A stretch of DNA of 64,000 nt from Bacteroidota bacterium (GCA_029558715.1 JAKQEA010000100.1:1-64000), one strand, 5' to 3'; counted from the first letter of the stretch, positions 36,203 to 45,260 are shown. Notes: generated by a model not told the origin, from the letters alone. Made by a program: numbers and translations.

Positions 36203-36619
36203 ATGTATCCTGAAGAAATAGTAATTCCGATGAAAGAGGAATTGACGGAAAACGGTTTTTCTGAGATGTTGACTTCGGCTGAAGTAGAATCACAATTGAC
36301 AAAAGAAGGTACAACGCTGGTAATGATCAATTCTGTTTGTGGTTGTTCTGCAGGTACAGCCCGTCCCGGCGTATTAATGGCTGTGGCTAATGCCGCCAAA
36401 AAACCAGATTTTTTAACTACTTCATTTGCAGGTTTTGATATTGAAGCAGTAAAGACCCTGCGCCAGCATTTGATGCCTTATCCGCCTTCGTCACCTGCTA
36501 TTGCTTTATTTAAAAACGGACAGCTGGTACATTTTATCGAAAGGCACCAGATAGAAGGCAGGCCTGCCCAGGTGATAGCGCAAAATCTCATTGGAGCGTT
36601 TGAGCAGCACTGTAATTAA
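36203..36619 (+). CDS. BrxA/BrxB-type bacilliredoxin
   Basis: A 138-residue thioredoxin-fold protein of the YphP/YqiW type. The CGC redox motif is in INSVCGCSAGTARPGV, with YPPSSPAIALFKNGQLVHFIERHQIEGR downstream. In Firmicutes these remove bacillithiol from proteins; some Bacteroidota also make bacillithiol, but no biosynthesis gene is in this window. Start at MYPEEIVIPM, placed after the -7 element. Confidence 0.9.
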   Translation: MYPEEIVIPMKEELTENGFSEMLTSAEVESQLTKEGTTLVMINSVCGCSAGTARPGVLMAVANAAKKPDFLTTSFAGFDIEAVKTLRQHLMPYPPSSPAIALFKNGQLVHFIERHQIEGRPAQVIAQNLIGAFEQHCN

Positions 36620-36745
36620 AAGTTTTTAGCATTGATTTTTAGCTTCGATCCCCTGGGCTCGGAGCTTTTTTGTATAATAAATACTCCCGGTTTGAGAGTA
36701 ACAGCTCAACGCTTATTAGTATATTCGCCTTCTTTAAATAACAAC

Positions 36746-37915
36746 ATGTATCCCAATCTTTATTACGCTTTTAAGGACCTTTTTGGAGTAGAATGGACCT
36801 TTCTCAGGTTTGTTAATTCTTTTGGTTTTTTTGTTGCTATTGCATTCATTGTTGCAGCTATGGTGCTTGCTGCAGAATTACGGCGTAAGAGTAAACAGGG
36901 ACTTTTTCAGCCTACGGAAATGCAGGTAATGGTAGGGCAGCCTGCAACTATAGCTGATCTGTTACTCAATTTTTTATTAGGATTTCTTCTTGGTTATAAG
37001 ATTGTGGCACTTTTTATACTGGATAGCTCTGCCACTGAGGATCCGCAGGCTTTTATCTTTTCTTCGTTGGGCAGCTGGCCGGCGGGTATTGTACTCGGGT
37101 TGTTTTTTGCCGGCTTGAAATGGTGGGAAAAGAATAAACAAAAACTGGATAAGCCTGAAAAAAGAACAGTTAGAATATGGCCACAGGACAGGGTCGGTGA
37201 GATTACGATTATAGCCCTGGTCTTTGGCTTGTTGGGGGCTAAGCTCTTTGACATTTTTGAAAACTGGAGTGATTTTCTCAAACGTCCCTCTGATTATATT
37301 TTCTCCGCCAAAGGCTTAACTTTCTATGGAGGACTTATTTGTGCGGCCCTTGCAATTTGGTGGTATGCCAAAAAGCATAAGATAGGATTTTGGCACTTGA
37401 ATGATGCCCTGGCGCCAACGATGATGCTGGCTTATGCTGTCGGAAGAATAGGATGCCAGGTCTCCGGAGATGGTGACTGGGGTATAGAAAACACTAATGC
37501 AAAGCCTTTTAGCTGGTTACCCGACTGGATGTGGTCTTACAAATATCCTCATAATGTGAATGAGGTCGGAATTCCTATCCAGGGATGTACAGACACAAAA
37601 TTTTGCAATGAACTGCCAGTCGGGGTGTATCCAACTCCATTTTATGAGATAGTCGTTTGTTTTATCCTGTTCCTCGTTCTTTGGTTGCTTAGAAAAAAAC
37701 TTAAGATACCCGGAACAATTATGGCTTTATATCTTATGTTGAATGGATTGGAACGCTTTTTTATTGAGAAGATCCGTGTGAATACACGGCTTAATATTTT
37801 TGGTTTTCAACCTACCCAGGCCGAGGTTATTTCGTCTATGCTTTTCGTTTCAGGGTTAGTTTTATGGATATGGCTTAACCGCAGAGCGAAACAACAGAAA
37901 TCCACAAAGGAGTAG
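36746..37915 (+). CDS. lgt: prolipoprotein diacylglyceryl transferase
   Basis: Inner-membrane enzyme transferring diacylglycerol from phosphatidylglycerol to the lipobox cysteine of prolipoproteins, the first step of lipoprotein maturation. 389 residues from MYPNLYYAFKD, with multiple hydrophobic segments, LTFYGGLICA, the signature-like AVGRIGCQVSGDGDWG and a C-terminal NGLERFFIEKIRVN segment. It is longer than enteric Lgt (about 290) because of an inserted soluble loop (about residues 130-180) and a loop after the signature; I associate this with Bacteroidota homologues. Many lipoproteins in this window are its probable substrates. Confidence 0.87.
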   Translation: MYPNLYYAFKDLFGVEWTFLRFVNSFGFFVAIAFIVAAMVLAAELRRKSKQGLFQPTEMQVMVGQPATIADLLLNFLLGFLLGYKIVALFILDSSATEDPQAFIFSSLGSWPAGIVLGLFFAGLKWWEKNKQKLDKPEKRTVRIWPQDRVGEITIIALVFGLLGAKLFDIFENWSDFLKRPSDYIFSAKGLTFYGGLICAALAIWWYAKKHKIGFWHLNDALAPTMMLAYAVGRIGCQVSGDGDWGIENTNAKPFSWLPDWMWSYKYPHNVNEVGIPIQGCTDTKFCNELPVGVYPTPFYEIVVCFILFLVLWLLRKKLKIPGTIMALYLMLNGLERFFIEKIRVNTRLNIFGFQPTQAEVISSMLFVSGLVLWIWLNRRAKQQKSTKE

Positions 37916-37933
37916 AAAAGGGCACCTTTTTTT
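37916..37933 (+). terminator. short candidate terminator after lgt
   Basis: AAAAGG, loop GCA, CCTTTT, then T-run immediately after the lgt stop. The stem is only 6 bp with two G-C pairs. Confidence 0.4.
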
Positions 37934-38083
37934 ACTTTTTTTCAGAACCTTACTTTTTTAACCACTGCTCCAAACCCTTGCCAGAACTGCATTTCCGGGG
38001 GTAGTTAAAATACGGAATCGTTTGCGGTACATCTGTGGGTAATTTTTCACGTCTAAACGCTATGAGAAACGGCTATTTTTAGC

Positions 38084-38091
38084 TATTTTTG
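38084..38091 (+). promoter_or_regulatory. candidate -7 element (TATTTTTG) for the sigma factor gene
   Basis: Exact TAnnTTTG match 109 bp before the ATG at 38201, just after a tandem CTATTTTTAG/CTATTTTTGC duplication. A leader of about 100 nt would follow. Confidence 0.4.
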
Positions 38092-38200
38092 CAGACGGTC
38101 CCGGACGGTAAATTCATACTCTGCAATTAACTATCCATTTGCAACAACTTGCAAACAAAGACTGTCTTCTATTTGTTGATATTATTAAATTTCTTAAGTT

Positions 38201-39076
38201 ATGAGGCAGCTCAAAATTGCTACCCAGATTACGAACAGGGATTCCCAGGCCGTAGAAAAGTATTTACAGGAGATCTCAAAAATTTCTATGATTACGCCGG
38301 AGGAAGAAACAACTCTTGCCCAGCGTATCAAGATGTTCAACAGAAATCCCGTTGATTCTCAAAGGGCTTTGGATAAGCTTGTTCAGGCCAATCTTCGTTT
38401 CGTAGTATCTGTGGCAAAGCAATATCAACATCAGGGGTTGTCACTTAGTGACCTTATTAACGAGGGTAACCTCGGCTTAATCAAAGCGGCACAACGCTTC
38501 GATGAAACCAAAGGTTTCAAATTCATTTCTTACGCCGTGTGGTGGATTCGCCAATCTATACTGCAGGCCTTGGCAGAGCAGGGCAGATTAGTCCGCTTGC
38601 CACAAAACAAAATTGGCACCTATAACAAAGCTAACAAAGCCTATATGGCTTTTGAGCAAGAGCATGAGAGAGAGCCTTCTACTGAAGAGCTGGCTGAATT
38701 ACTGGAGATGAGTGAAACTGAGATTAACAACATTTTTCAGAGCAATACCCGTCACACATCATTGGATGCACCTGTGCATGAAGCAGAGGATGTAGCTATG
38801 GGTGATTTGCTGGAAGGTAGCGATGACACTGATGATGACGTGATGAAAGACTCATTGCGAAATGAGATACGACGGGTTTTAAAATCATTGTCTCCAAGAG
38901 AAGCCGAAATCGTAAATGCTTATTTTGGCCTGGATGGAGAAAATGGAGTAACTATTGAGCAGATCGGACAGAAGTATGACCTTACAAAAGAACGTATCCG
39001 GCAGATCAAAGAACGAGCTATTAAGCGTTTACAAAAAGCCCGTTACAGTAGTGCATTGAAAGCCTATTTAGGTTAA
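38201..39076 (+). CDS. rpoD: primary sigma factor (sigma-70 family)
   Basis: 291 residues, the short Bacteroidota form of the housekeeping sigma factor lacking region 1.1. Region 1.2 (VEKYLQEISKI), region 2 (LVQANLRFVVSVAKQYQHQGLSLSDLINEGNLGLI, then FKFISYAVWWIRQSI), region 3 (about 130-205) and region 4 (LSPREAEIVNAYFGL, TKERIRQIKERAIKRLQ) are all present. This protein reads the TTTG/TAnnTTTG promoters seen across the window. Single gene with its own leader and terminator. Confidence 0.95.
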   Translation: MRQLKIATQITNRDSQAVEKYLQEISKISMITPEEETTLAQRIKMFNRNPVDSQRALDKLVQANLRFVVSVAKQYQHQGLSLSDLINEGNLGLIKAAQRFDETKGFKFISYAVWWIRQSILQALAEQGRLVRLPQNKIGTYNKANKAYMAFEQEHEREPSTEELAELLEMSETEINNIFQSNTRHTSLDAPVHEAEDVAMGDLLEGSDDTDDDVMKDSLRNEIRRVLKSLSPREAEIVNAYFGLDGENGVTIEQIGQKYDLTKERIRQIKERAIKRLQKARYSSALKAYLG

Positions 39077-39106
39077 GATATCTAAGATCGTGGGTTAATT
39101 TAAAAT

Positions 39107-39147
39107 AGTTCCGGTTCTCGCTTATAGTGAGACCGGAATTGTTTTTT
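39107..39147 (+). terminator. Rho-independent terminator after the sigma factor gene
   Basis: TTCCGGTTCTC and GAGACCGGAA pair around GCTTATAGT with one bulged T, followed by TTGTTTTTT. Confidence 0.75.
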
Positions 39148-39183
39148 CAAAACATTTACTATTCTTACCTGTTAAATAGATCT

Positions 39184-40068
39184 ATGAGAATCCATTTCTT
39201 ATCTTTTGTAATAGTATGTATTTCACTTATTTCCTGTGAAAAGACTGTATCTTTTAACCTGGATGAAGTTGCTCCCAAACTCGTCGTTGAAGGAACCATC
39301 GAAAATGGGCAGCCTCCGGTAATTTATCTTTCCCGCAGCCTTGATTATTTTTCACAGATAAACCCTGACATATTAGCTAACAGCTTCGTAAGAAATGCTG
39401 AAGTATTTGTTTCAAACGGTATTTTAACGCATAAACTGAAGGAATACACTTTGCCTTTAGGCGGCGGGTATAATGCTTATTATTTCTCTATCGACTCTGC
39501 TAATCTCGCAACCGCTTTTACGGGGCAATTAAATACCTCCTATTCTTTGCGAATACTTTGGGAAGGCAAAGAGTATACAGCAACTACCCGTATCACTAAT
39601 ATTACACGGCAAATAGATTCAATTTTCTGGAAGCCTGCTCCTGCAGGTAATCCTACAGGGAAAGTAGCCGTGATGATAAAAGCTACTGATCCTGCTGGCT
39701 TTGGAGATTATGTACGCTATTTTACAAAACAAAACGGGGATCCTTTTTATCCGGGGCTCAATTCCGTGTACGATGACCAGGTAATTGACGGATCTACATA
39801 TGAGGTGCAGGTCGAAAGGGGTATTTTGCGTACTGGTTCTACTCCGGAAGCATATAGTTTTTTTGATAGAGGAGATACGGTTACACTCAAACTCAGCAAT
39901 ATTGATAAAGCAACTTATGATTTTTGGAGAACAATGGAATTCACTTATGCCAGTGTAGGTAACCCTTTCTCTTCCCCGACTAAGGTTATGAGTAATATAA
40001 AAGGAGGGGGGCTGGGGTATTTTGGAGGCTATGCATCCCAATACAGAACTATCATTATTCCCCAATAG
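39184..40068 (+). CDS. DUF4249 family lipoprotein
   Basis: 294 residues from MRIHFLSFVIVCISLISC (lipobox Cys at residue 18). The opening CEKTVSFNLDEVAPKLVVEGTI and the beta-rich body (TYEVQVERGIL, RGDTVTLKLSNIDKATYDFWRTME) match DUF4249, an outer-membrane-associated Bacteroidota family often linked to TonB-dependent receptors. No receptor gene is adjacent, so this copy is an orphan. Confidence 0.85.
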   Translation: MRIHFLSFVIVCISLISCEKTVSFNLDEVAPKLVVEGTIENGQPPVIYLSRSLDYFSQINPDILANSFVRNAEVFVSNGILTHKLKEYTLPLGGGYNAYYFSIDSANLATAFTGQLNTSYSLRILWEGKEYTATTRITNITRQIDSIFWKPAPAGNPTGKVAVMIKATDPAGFGDYVRYFTKQNGDPFYPGLNSVYDDQVIDGSTYEVQVERGILRTGSTPEAYSFFDRGDTVTLKLSNIDKATYDFWRTMEFTYASVGNPFSSPTKVMSNIKGGGLGYFGGYASQYRTIIIPQ

Positions 40069-40143
40069 TTTGCAGGTTATAAACATAGTATATACATCTC
40101 GTTTAAGGTGATGTATGTTACATCAGCATTACCGATTTACTGC

Positions 40144-40151
40144 TAAATTTG
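40144..40151 (+). promoter_or_regulatory. candidate -7 element (TAAATTTG) for trxB
   Basis: Exact TAnnTTTG match 40 bp before the trxB ATG; no clear -33 element. Confidence 0.35.
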
Positions 40152-40191
40152 CCATCCTGTTTGAATAACAAACAGAAAATAAGTTATCAGT

Positions 40192-41133
40192 ATGGAAGCA
40201 ACAGAAAAAGTTCATTGTCTCATCATTGGTTCAGGCCCTGCCGGTTATACTGCCGCTATATATGCCAGCAGAGCTGGGTTAAACCCTGTATTATACCAGG
40301 GAATTCAACCCGGAGGTCAGTTAACCATAACTACGGAGGTAGAGAACTATCCTGGTTATCCTGAGGGTATACAGGGACCTGAAATGATGGTGCATTTTGA
40401 AAAACAGGCAGCCCGAATGGGGGCTGATATCAGATATGGGTTGGCTACGAAAGTTGATTTTACAGGCCCGGTGCATAAAGTGCAGATTGATGAGGAAAAA
40501 TGGATTGAGGCGGATGCTGTAATTATTTCTACAGGGGCTTCGGCCAAATGGCTGGGGCTGGAAAGTGAACAGCGGCTGAATGGTTTCGGAGTAAGTGCCT
40601 GTGCAGTATGCGATGGTTTCTTTTTTAAAGGAAAAGAAGTAGCTATTGTAGGAGCAGGTGACACAGCAGCTGAAGAGGCTTTGTACTTATCAAAAATATG
40701 CTCACAGGTGCACATGATTGTACGCCGGGATGAAATGAGGGCCAGTAAAGTGATGCAGGATAGGGTGAAGAATGCAGCTAATATTAAAATATACTGGAAT
40801 AGTGAGACGGATGAAGTATTGGGAGATAAAAAAGTGACTGCGGTACGAATTAAGAATAATAAGACCAGTGAAAAACAAGAAGTGCCTGTCAGTGCATTTT
40901 TTGTGGCAATCGGACATCAGCCAAACTCTGATATATTCAAAGGTTGGTTAGATATGGATGAGTCCGGTTATATCAGGACTATTCCGGGTACCAGCAAAAC
41001 AAATGTGGAAGGGGTATTTGCGTCAGGGGATGTTCAGGATAAAGTTTACAGGCAGGCGGTTACTGCAGCGGGAAGTGGTTGTATGGCTGCTTTAGATGCT
41101 GAACGTTACCTTAGTGTAAAAGGAGTTCATTAA
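40192..41133 (+). CDS. trxB: thioredoxin-disulfide reductase
   Basis: NADPH-dependent FAD flavoenzyme reducing thioredoxin. 313 residues, the usual length: FAD-binding GSGPAGYTAA (residues 13-22), redox CAVC (C137, C140), NADPH-binding GAGDTAAEEA, and the C-terminal FAD motif ASGDVQDKVYRQAVTAAGSGCMAALDAERYL. It is 9 bp upstream of folB and probably co-transcribed. Confidence 0.97.
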   Translation: MEATEKVHCLIIGSGPAGYTAAIYASRAGLNPVLYQGIQPGGQLTITTEVENYPGYPEGIQGPEMMVHFEKQAARMGADIRYGLATKVDFTGPVHKVQIDEEKWIEADAVIISTGASAKWLGLESEQRLNGFGVSACAVCDGFFFKGKEVAIVGAGDTAAEEALYLSKICSQVHMIVRRDEMRASKVMQDRVKNAANIKIYWNSETDEVLGDKKVTAVRIKNNKTSEKQEVPVSAFFVAIGHQPNSDIFKGWLDMDESGYIRTIPGTSKTNVEGVFASGDVQDKVYRQAVTAAGSGCMAALDAERYLSVKGVH

Positions 41134-41142
41134 TCTGATATT

Positions 41143-41505
41143 ATGCATGGTATAATGACTATTGAGCTCAAAGAGCTGCGTTTTCATGCTTTTCATGGAC
41201 TTTTTCCGGAAGAGAAAAAGACAGGTAATGATTTTGAAGTAAATATCCTTGTCAGTTTTGTGCCAGACAGTGCAGTAATCAGGAATCTTGATTCAACAAT
41301 AGATTATGCAAGGTTGTATGACATACTAAAGGTGGAAATGAAAAAACCAAGAACATTGCTTGAAACGCTGGCCATGGAAATCGCAGAATTAATTCATTCT
41401 TTGTTTCCTGAGATCAGGAAAATTGATATAAGTATCAGGAAAGATCAACCTCCAATTCTTCATTTTACAGGCAATACCGGGGTGAGATATCAAATAGAAT
41501 ATTAG
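41143..41505 (+). CDS. folB: dihydroneopterin aldolase
   Basis: Folate biosynthesis: cleaves dihydroneopterin to 6-hydroxymethyl-dihydropterin and glycolaldehyde. The 120-residue protein has the family motifs IELKELRFHAFHGLFPEEKKTGNDFEVN (catalytic Glu near residue 26), STIDYARLYDIL and LLETLAMEIAELI. The start could be 41143 or the internal ATG at 41155 (MTIELKEL). It overlaps the convergent coiled-coil gene by 4 bp. Confidence 0.92.
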   Translation: MHGIMTIELKELRFHAFHGLFPEEKKTGNDFEVNILVSFVPDSAVIRNLDSTIDYARLYDILKVEMKKPRTLLETLAMEIAELIHSLFPEIRKIDISIRKDQPPILHFTGNTGVRYQIEY

Positions 41506-42428
41506 TTCAATACTTTACTGGTCTGGCCAATAAGATTCCCGCTATGATATAGTTGTAAAGTGTAATTGCCCGGCAGGTAGTTGTCTGCATTAAGTGAAAA
41601 AGTGAGCCGCTTTGTTTCACTTTTCAGGTATTCAAATTTTATTTTACGGGTATAGCTTTTTCTCTCACCTGTATGGGTAATCATTGGTGATGCAGATTCC
41701 CATACATCGGGGGTCAGTACTTTACCATCTGGCTGGGTGATAATAATAAATATTTCAGCATTGTTGTAGTCATTAATATTATTCTGCACAGCAAAAGAAA
41801 CTATCAGCTTACTTACCTTTTTAGCAATATTGGTTTCCTGTTCTTTGTCATTTTTTAGCATAACGGGTGATAGCCTTATCTCTGACGCAACAAATAAGGA
41901 AGCCCGGTCAACTTTTTCAGATAAGATCCTGTTTTCATCCCCAAGCTTTTTCATTGACTGCTGAAGACCTGTTATCTCTCCATTCAATTGCAACATCACC
42001 TCATTTAGCCTTTTCTTTTCCTCTTCGATATTAGTTTTTTCACCACGCAGTTCATCCACCAAAACCTGTAACTCAGCTATTTTTTTCCGGGCTGTTGTCA
42101 TATCAGACTGACTGGCACCACGATTTCTGAGAATTCCATTTATCTCGGACCTTAACCTGTTGATTTCTCCCAGTTTCACATTTAATTCAGTCTTTAGAGA
42201 ATCAGCACCGGAACGGGTGGCACTTAACTGCTGATCTAAGTTATTAAGAGAAGTAGCATATATTTTTCTCAGTGAATCCTGGACAGCCTCCGCTACAGCT
42301 ATTGAATCCTTAATAAATATTTCTTTCCGGTGGTTGGTATATTGTGTTTTGTCATAGAGGTGATAAACCCATGTGCCTACCAAGCCGACTGAGAGCATAA
42401 CCAATAACAGGGTTTTAATATCCTTCAT
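41502..42428 (-). CDS. membrane-anchored coiled-coil protein with C-terminal beta domain (paralogue 2)
   Basis: 308 residues: one N-terminal transmembrane segment (6-23), a long coiled coil (about 45-175, QLVDELRGEKTNIEEEKKRLNEV-type heptads) and a beta-sandwich-like C-terminus (about 185-308) with AEIFIIITQPDGKVLTPD and the closing LPGNYTLQLYHSGNLIGQTSK. The 324-residue gene at 44286-45260 has the same architecture and C-terminal motifs, so they are paralogues. Last gene of a three-gene unit with the lipoprotein and the ASKHA-fold gene (27 bp and 18 bp spacing). Function unknown. Confidence 0.8.
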   Translation of the reverse strand: MKDIKTLLLVMLSVGLVGTWVYHLYDKTQYTNHRKEIFIKDSIAVAEAVQDSLRKIYATSLNNLDQQLSATRSGADSLKTELNVKLGEINRLRSEINGILRNRGASQSDMTTARKKIAELQVLVDELRGEKTNIEEEKKRLNEVMLQLNGEITGLQQSMKKLGDENRILSEKVDRASLFVASEIRLSPVMLKNDKEQETNIAKKVSKLIVSFAVQNNINDYNNAEIFIIITQPDGKVLTPDVWESASPMITHTGERKSYTRKIKFEYLKSETKRLTFSLNADNYLPGNYTLQLYHSGNLIGQTSKVLN

Positions 42429-42455
42429 AGGGACAAGCTATTAATAGAGAGAAAT

Positions 42456-42944
42456 TTATTTTTTGAATGTAAAACCTTTGGGAGCTTTTAATATACCAAA
42501 GTCGTACATATTTATATAAATGTAAACAGGTTTTGCAAGACCCTGGTAGGTTACTTCATACCTGTCAAGCAAGCCGCCATTATTGATAAATCCGTTAGGT
42601 GTGGTGAAAGGACAGCAACTACCTTTTCTAACATATTCCACTTCCTCGCCATCTGGCCCCATCAATGCATTCAGGAATCTTCTTTCATTAAGCGGCCCTT
42701 CGCTGCTTTTTACTCCACCAACCATTATAGGGTTCTTTTCAGTATATCCATATGTTTCATCATCTGAGATTTCTTTCAGTTCAAATGTATTATTATTCAA
42801 TAACCGGGCCTGCGATTTGGAATAGGTCTTATTACTGCTTTCTGATGCGGAATAACCGCCAGCCGAACCGGCAGATGTTGTTTTTTTGGATGATCCACAT
42901 GCACTCAGGCTAAACACAACAGCCAGTAAGATGAATTTATACAT
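42456..42944 (-). CDS. lipoprotein of unknown function in the coiled-coil/ASKHA cluster
   Basis: 162 residues with a lipobox (LSACG, Cys at residue 16) and a Ser-rich linker. The folded part carries DDETYGYTEKNPIMVGG, RRFLNALMGPDGEEV, GSCCPF and LLDRYEVTYQGLAKPVYIYINMYD. Similar proteins carry, as far as I recall, a 2-dehydro-3-deoxyphosphooctonate aldolase label in databases; a small lipoprotein without the TIM barrel of that enzyme cannot be one, so that name should not be copied. It lies between the ASKHA-fold gene and coiled-coil paralogue 2. Confidence 0.75.
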   Translation of the reverse strand: MYKFILLAVVFSLSACGSSKKTTSAGSAGGYSASESSNKTYSKSQARLLNNNTFELKEISDDETYGYTEKNPIMVGGVKSSEGPLNERRFLNALMGPDGEEVEYVRKGSCCPFTTPNGFINNGGLLDRYEVTYQGLAKPVYIYINMYDFGILKAPKGFTFKK

Positions 42945-42962
42945 TATACTATTTTTATTGAT

Positions 42963-44111
42963 TTACCTCGAAATAGTCTGGTCTACATATGCAGAGACCC
43001 AGCCAACCTGTCCATTTTTTACAAGGTAGAATTGCTTGGTTTCAAAAGCAGATTCAAACTGACGCATGATTTTCCATAAAAGACCTGCGCCTGACATAAG
43101 TGATTTTTGATCAAAAACCTTATGCACCCTGGCAACTTCCTGCTTTATTTGTTCTTTTAAGTCAGGCCTGTCTACAACAGAAGAAAGGAAATCAGCTGAA
43201 AGAGCCCCAAAATTATTGACAAGTTTTTCATTGAACTTTACCAGCTCATTAAAAGTAATTGATATAACAGGGTAGTCAATCAATTCCGGATGCATGAGTG
43301 TTGCAGCAGCCCAGGCGATACCACCACTAACTGCAATATTATCACTGAGCGGATAGGCACCACTCGAGTTAACTGCATAAATGATATCTGCATTTTCAGC
43401 GTTCATCAATACCCTGGAAAGATTCTTACCGAAATTGGACATACTCATATCTCCGTCACATCTTTTTTCTGCCTCGTTGAAAGTGCTTTTTGTACCCCAA
43501 TTCAATTGAAACAATTTAAAATTGCTGGTATTCATTCCATCTGGGAAGAAGCCTCCCTTTGTATTACCACTCCCGATATCAATTAGAAATGTAGTAAATC
43601 GTCTTTTATCAGGCACTATACCCAGGTGCGAAAGCCGGGCTTCCTGCATCACATCCACTATTTCCACCATTCTTTCAGGCTCGTTGATCCTGCTCCTGAA
43701 TGAATCTATCAGTTGCCTGACCATACTTGTTTTCTGGTCTTTTTCTGCCTGCATTTTTACCCCACTGCTAATAACGGTGAAAATTCTTTTAGAAGGTATC
43801 TTTAGATCCTTTGTCGCTTTTGTATACAACCCATATAACCCATCCAGGGTAGCATTAAATGTTGGCTGGGAGAAACTAATAAAATCTGTATTTACAGATG
43901 TATCCTTAATAATATTAAATGCGCCGGTGCTTTGTGCATTTTTCCCAATTTCAATGATACTCATCTTTACTCCCTTTGAACCAACTTCAATACCGGTGTA
44001 AATTGAAGAATTATTATACTTGGGCTGCACAGTATTTTGAGCAACAGTTATTAAGGATGTTAGAAGAAGAGTAACAGGCAAAACTATTTGCCGGTAAATT
44101 TTGTGCAGCAT
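42963..44111 (-). CDS. exported ASKHA-fold (actin/Hsp70/Ppx-like) protein
   Basis: 382 residues with a Sec signal peptide (MLHKIYRQIVLPVTLLLTSL, cleavage near VAQ-N). The mature part has a phosphate-1 loop (YTGIEVGSKGVKMSIIEIG, 38-56), a phosphate-2 loop (FLIDIGSGNTKGGFF, 175-189) and an adenosine-side glycine motif (AVSGGIAWAAATL), the layout of the actin/Hsp70/exopolyphosphatase superfamily. Export outside the ATP-containing cytoplasm is unusual for this fold; polyphosphate or a binding-only role is possible. First gene of a three-gene unit, 18 bp before the lipoprotein. Confidence 0.75.
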   Translation of the reverse strand: MLHKIYRQIVLPVTLLLTSLITVAQNTVQPKYNNSSIYTGIEVGSKGVKMSIIEIGKNAQSTGAFNIIKDTSVNTDFISFSQPTFNATLDGLYGLYTKATKDLKIPSKRIFTVISSGVKMQAEKDQKTSMVRQLIDSFRSRINEPERMVEIVDVMQEARLSHLGIVPDKRRFTTFLIDIGSGNTKGGFFPDGMNTSNFKLFQLNWGTKSTFNEAEKRCDGDMSMSNFGKNLSRVLMNAENADIIYAVNSSGAYPLSDNIAVSGGIAWAAATLMHPELIDYPVISITFNELVKFNEKLVNNFGALSADFLSSVVDRPDLKEQIKQEVARVHKVFDQKSLMSGAGLLWKIMRQFESAFETKQFYLVKNGQVGWVSAYVDQTISR

Positions 44112-44231
44112 GTTATATTTTTTACTTTATGATAAAAATACTACAATACAACGCAGTTTTACTTTATACTATTCAGGAAGGGATATAATGTGAAAAAAAT
44201 GTGGTTAACATTCTTTCTGTTGCGATAAGAC

Positions 44232-44263
44232 AAAAAAAACCGCCTCGAATAATACGAAGCGGC
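44232..44263 (-). terminator. Rho-independent terminator after coiled-coil paralogue 1
   Basis: On the minus strand CCGCTTCG, loop TATTATT, CGAGGCGG and eight T, 23 bp past the stop of the 324-residue gene. It separates paralogue 1 from the three-gene unit that follows. Confidence 0.8.
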
Positions 44264-44285
44264 TTCATGCAGGAGTTATCTGCTT

Positions 44286-45260
44286 TTAACTGAATAAACC
44301 ACCTTTTTTCAGGCTTCTTACACCTTCACCGATTTTAAATCCATTATGGTAGATTTCAACTTTATAATCACCAGTTTTGAAATCCCCTTGTTTGATAGGG
44401 AATTGAACCGGTTTACGGGTTCCCTGCTCATAATTTACAGGAATTCTTGCTGTAAATGTTTTTTCACCATCCTGACGGGTATTCAAAACGCTTCCTGCTT
44501 CAGAAATTACTTTTCCATCAGGAGCTGTTACGATCAGATACATATCAGCAGGACCTGATTTTGCAATACGGTTTTCAACATCAAATGAAACTACAAGCTT
44601 ATCTACTTTCTTCGCAGTGCTTGTATTTTTCTCTTTTCCGCTTTTCTTTTCATCAACAGGAGTTACCTGTATGTTTGAAGCGCTGAAAGTAGATCCTACA
44701 TCAACCGTTTTTTCCAGGCTTTCTTTTTCTGATTTAGTGGTTGTCAGGTTTGTTTCCAATGTTGCTTTTTCCTCTTTCAGAGTAGTATTAGCCGCTGTAA
44801 GCTCCTGGTTTTCCCCTGTCAGGCGGGATACCTCAGCTTCCAGGCTAGTGATCTTATCGTTTAATTCTGAGATCATCGTTCTTGCCTTGGCTAGTTGAGC
44901 CTGTGTTGCATTTTTATCATTCAGGATCTTGCGGATCTCCGATTTTTTAGCATCGATCTCTTTTTGTTTATCGGTCAACTGACCCTGAAGGTTATTGTTG
45001 GCACCCGTAACAGAGTCAAGTCTTGCCAGGGCATTATCAAACTCCATTTGAATATCTGTCTTTGCAGAGTCTAATGCAGCAATCTGAGTTTGTTGTTTAG
45101 AGATCGTTTCTCCGGATTTGTTTTTGTCCCAGAGAAGGTAACCCCAGGTACCCAAAAGGCCTGCGGCCAGCAAGCCTATCACGATATTCTTGCTATTCTT
45201 GTTTTTGTTCGGCTGGCTTTGGGGGGTGGCAGAAGCCGAAGGATAATTCGTGTTTGTCAT
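44286..45260 (-). CDS. membrane-anchored coiled-coil protein with C-terminal beta domain (paralogue 1)
   Basis: 324 residues: a short Asn/Pro/Ser-rich cytoplasmic tail (1-24), a transmembrane segment (NIVIGLLAAGLLGTWGYLLW), a long coiled coil (about 50-185) and a beta domain (about 190-318) with MYLIVTAPDGKVISE, FTARIPVNYEQG and TGDYKVEIYHNGFKIGEG. Same architecture and C-terminal motifs as the gene at 41502-42428. Single-gene unit closed by a terminator, directly upstream of the ASKHA-fold unit. Function unknown; a cell-envelope structural or tether role is inference. Confidence 0.8.
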   Translation of the reverse strand: MTNTNYPSASATPQSQPNKNKNSKNIVIGLLAAGLLGTWGYLLWDKNKSGETISKQQTQIAALDSAKTDIQMEFDNALARLDSVTGANNNLQGQLTDKQKEIDAKKSEIRKILNDKNATQAQLAKARTMISELNDKITSLEAEVSRLTGENQELTAANTTLKEEKATLETNLTTTKSEKESLEKTVDVGSTFSASNIQVTPVDEKKSGKEKNTSTAKKVDKLVVSFDVENRIAKSGPADMYLIVTAPDGKVISEAGSVLNTRQDGEKTFTARIPVNYEQGTRKPVQFPIKQGDFKTGDYKVEIYHNGFKIGEGVRSLKKGGLFS

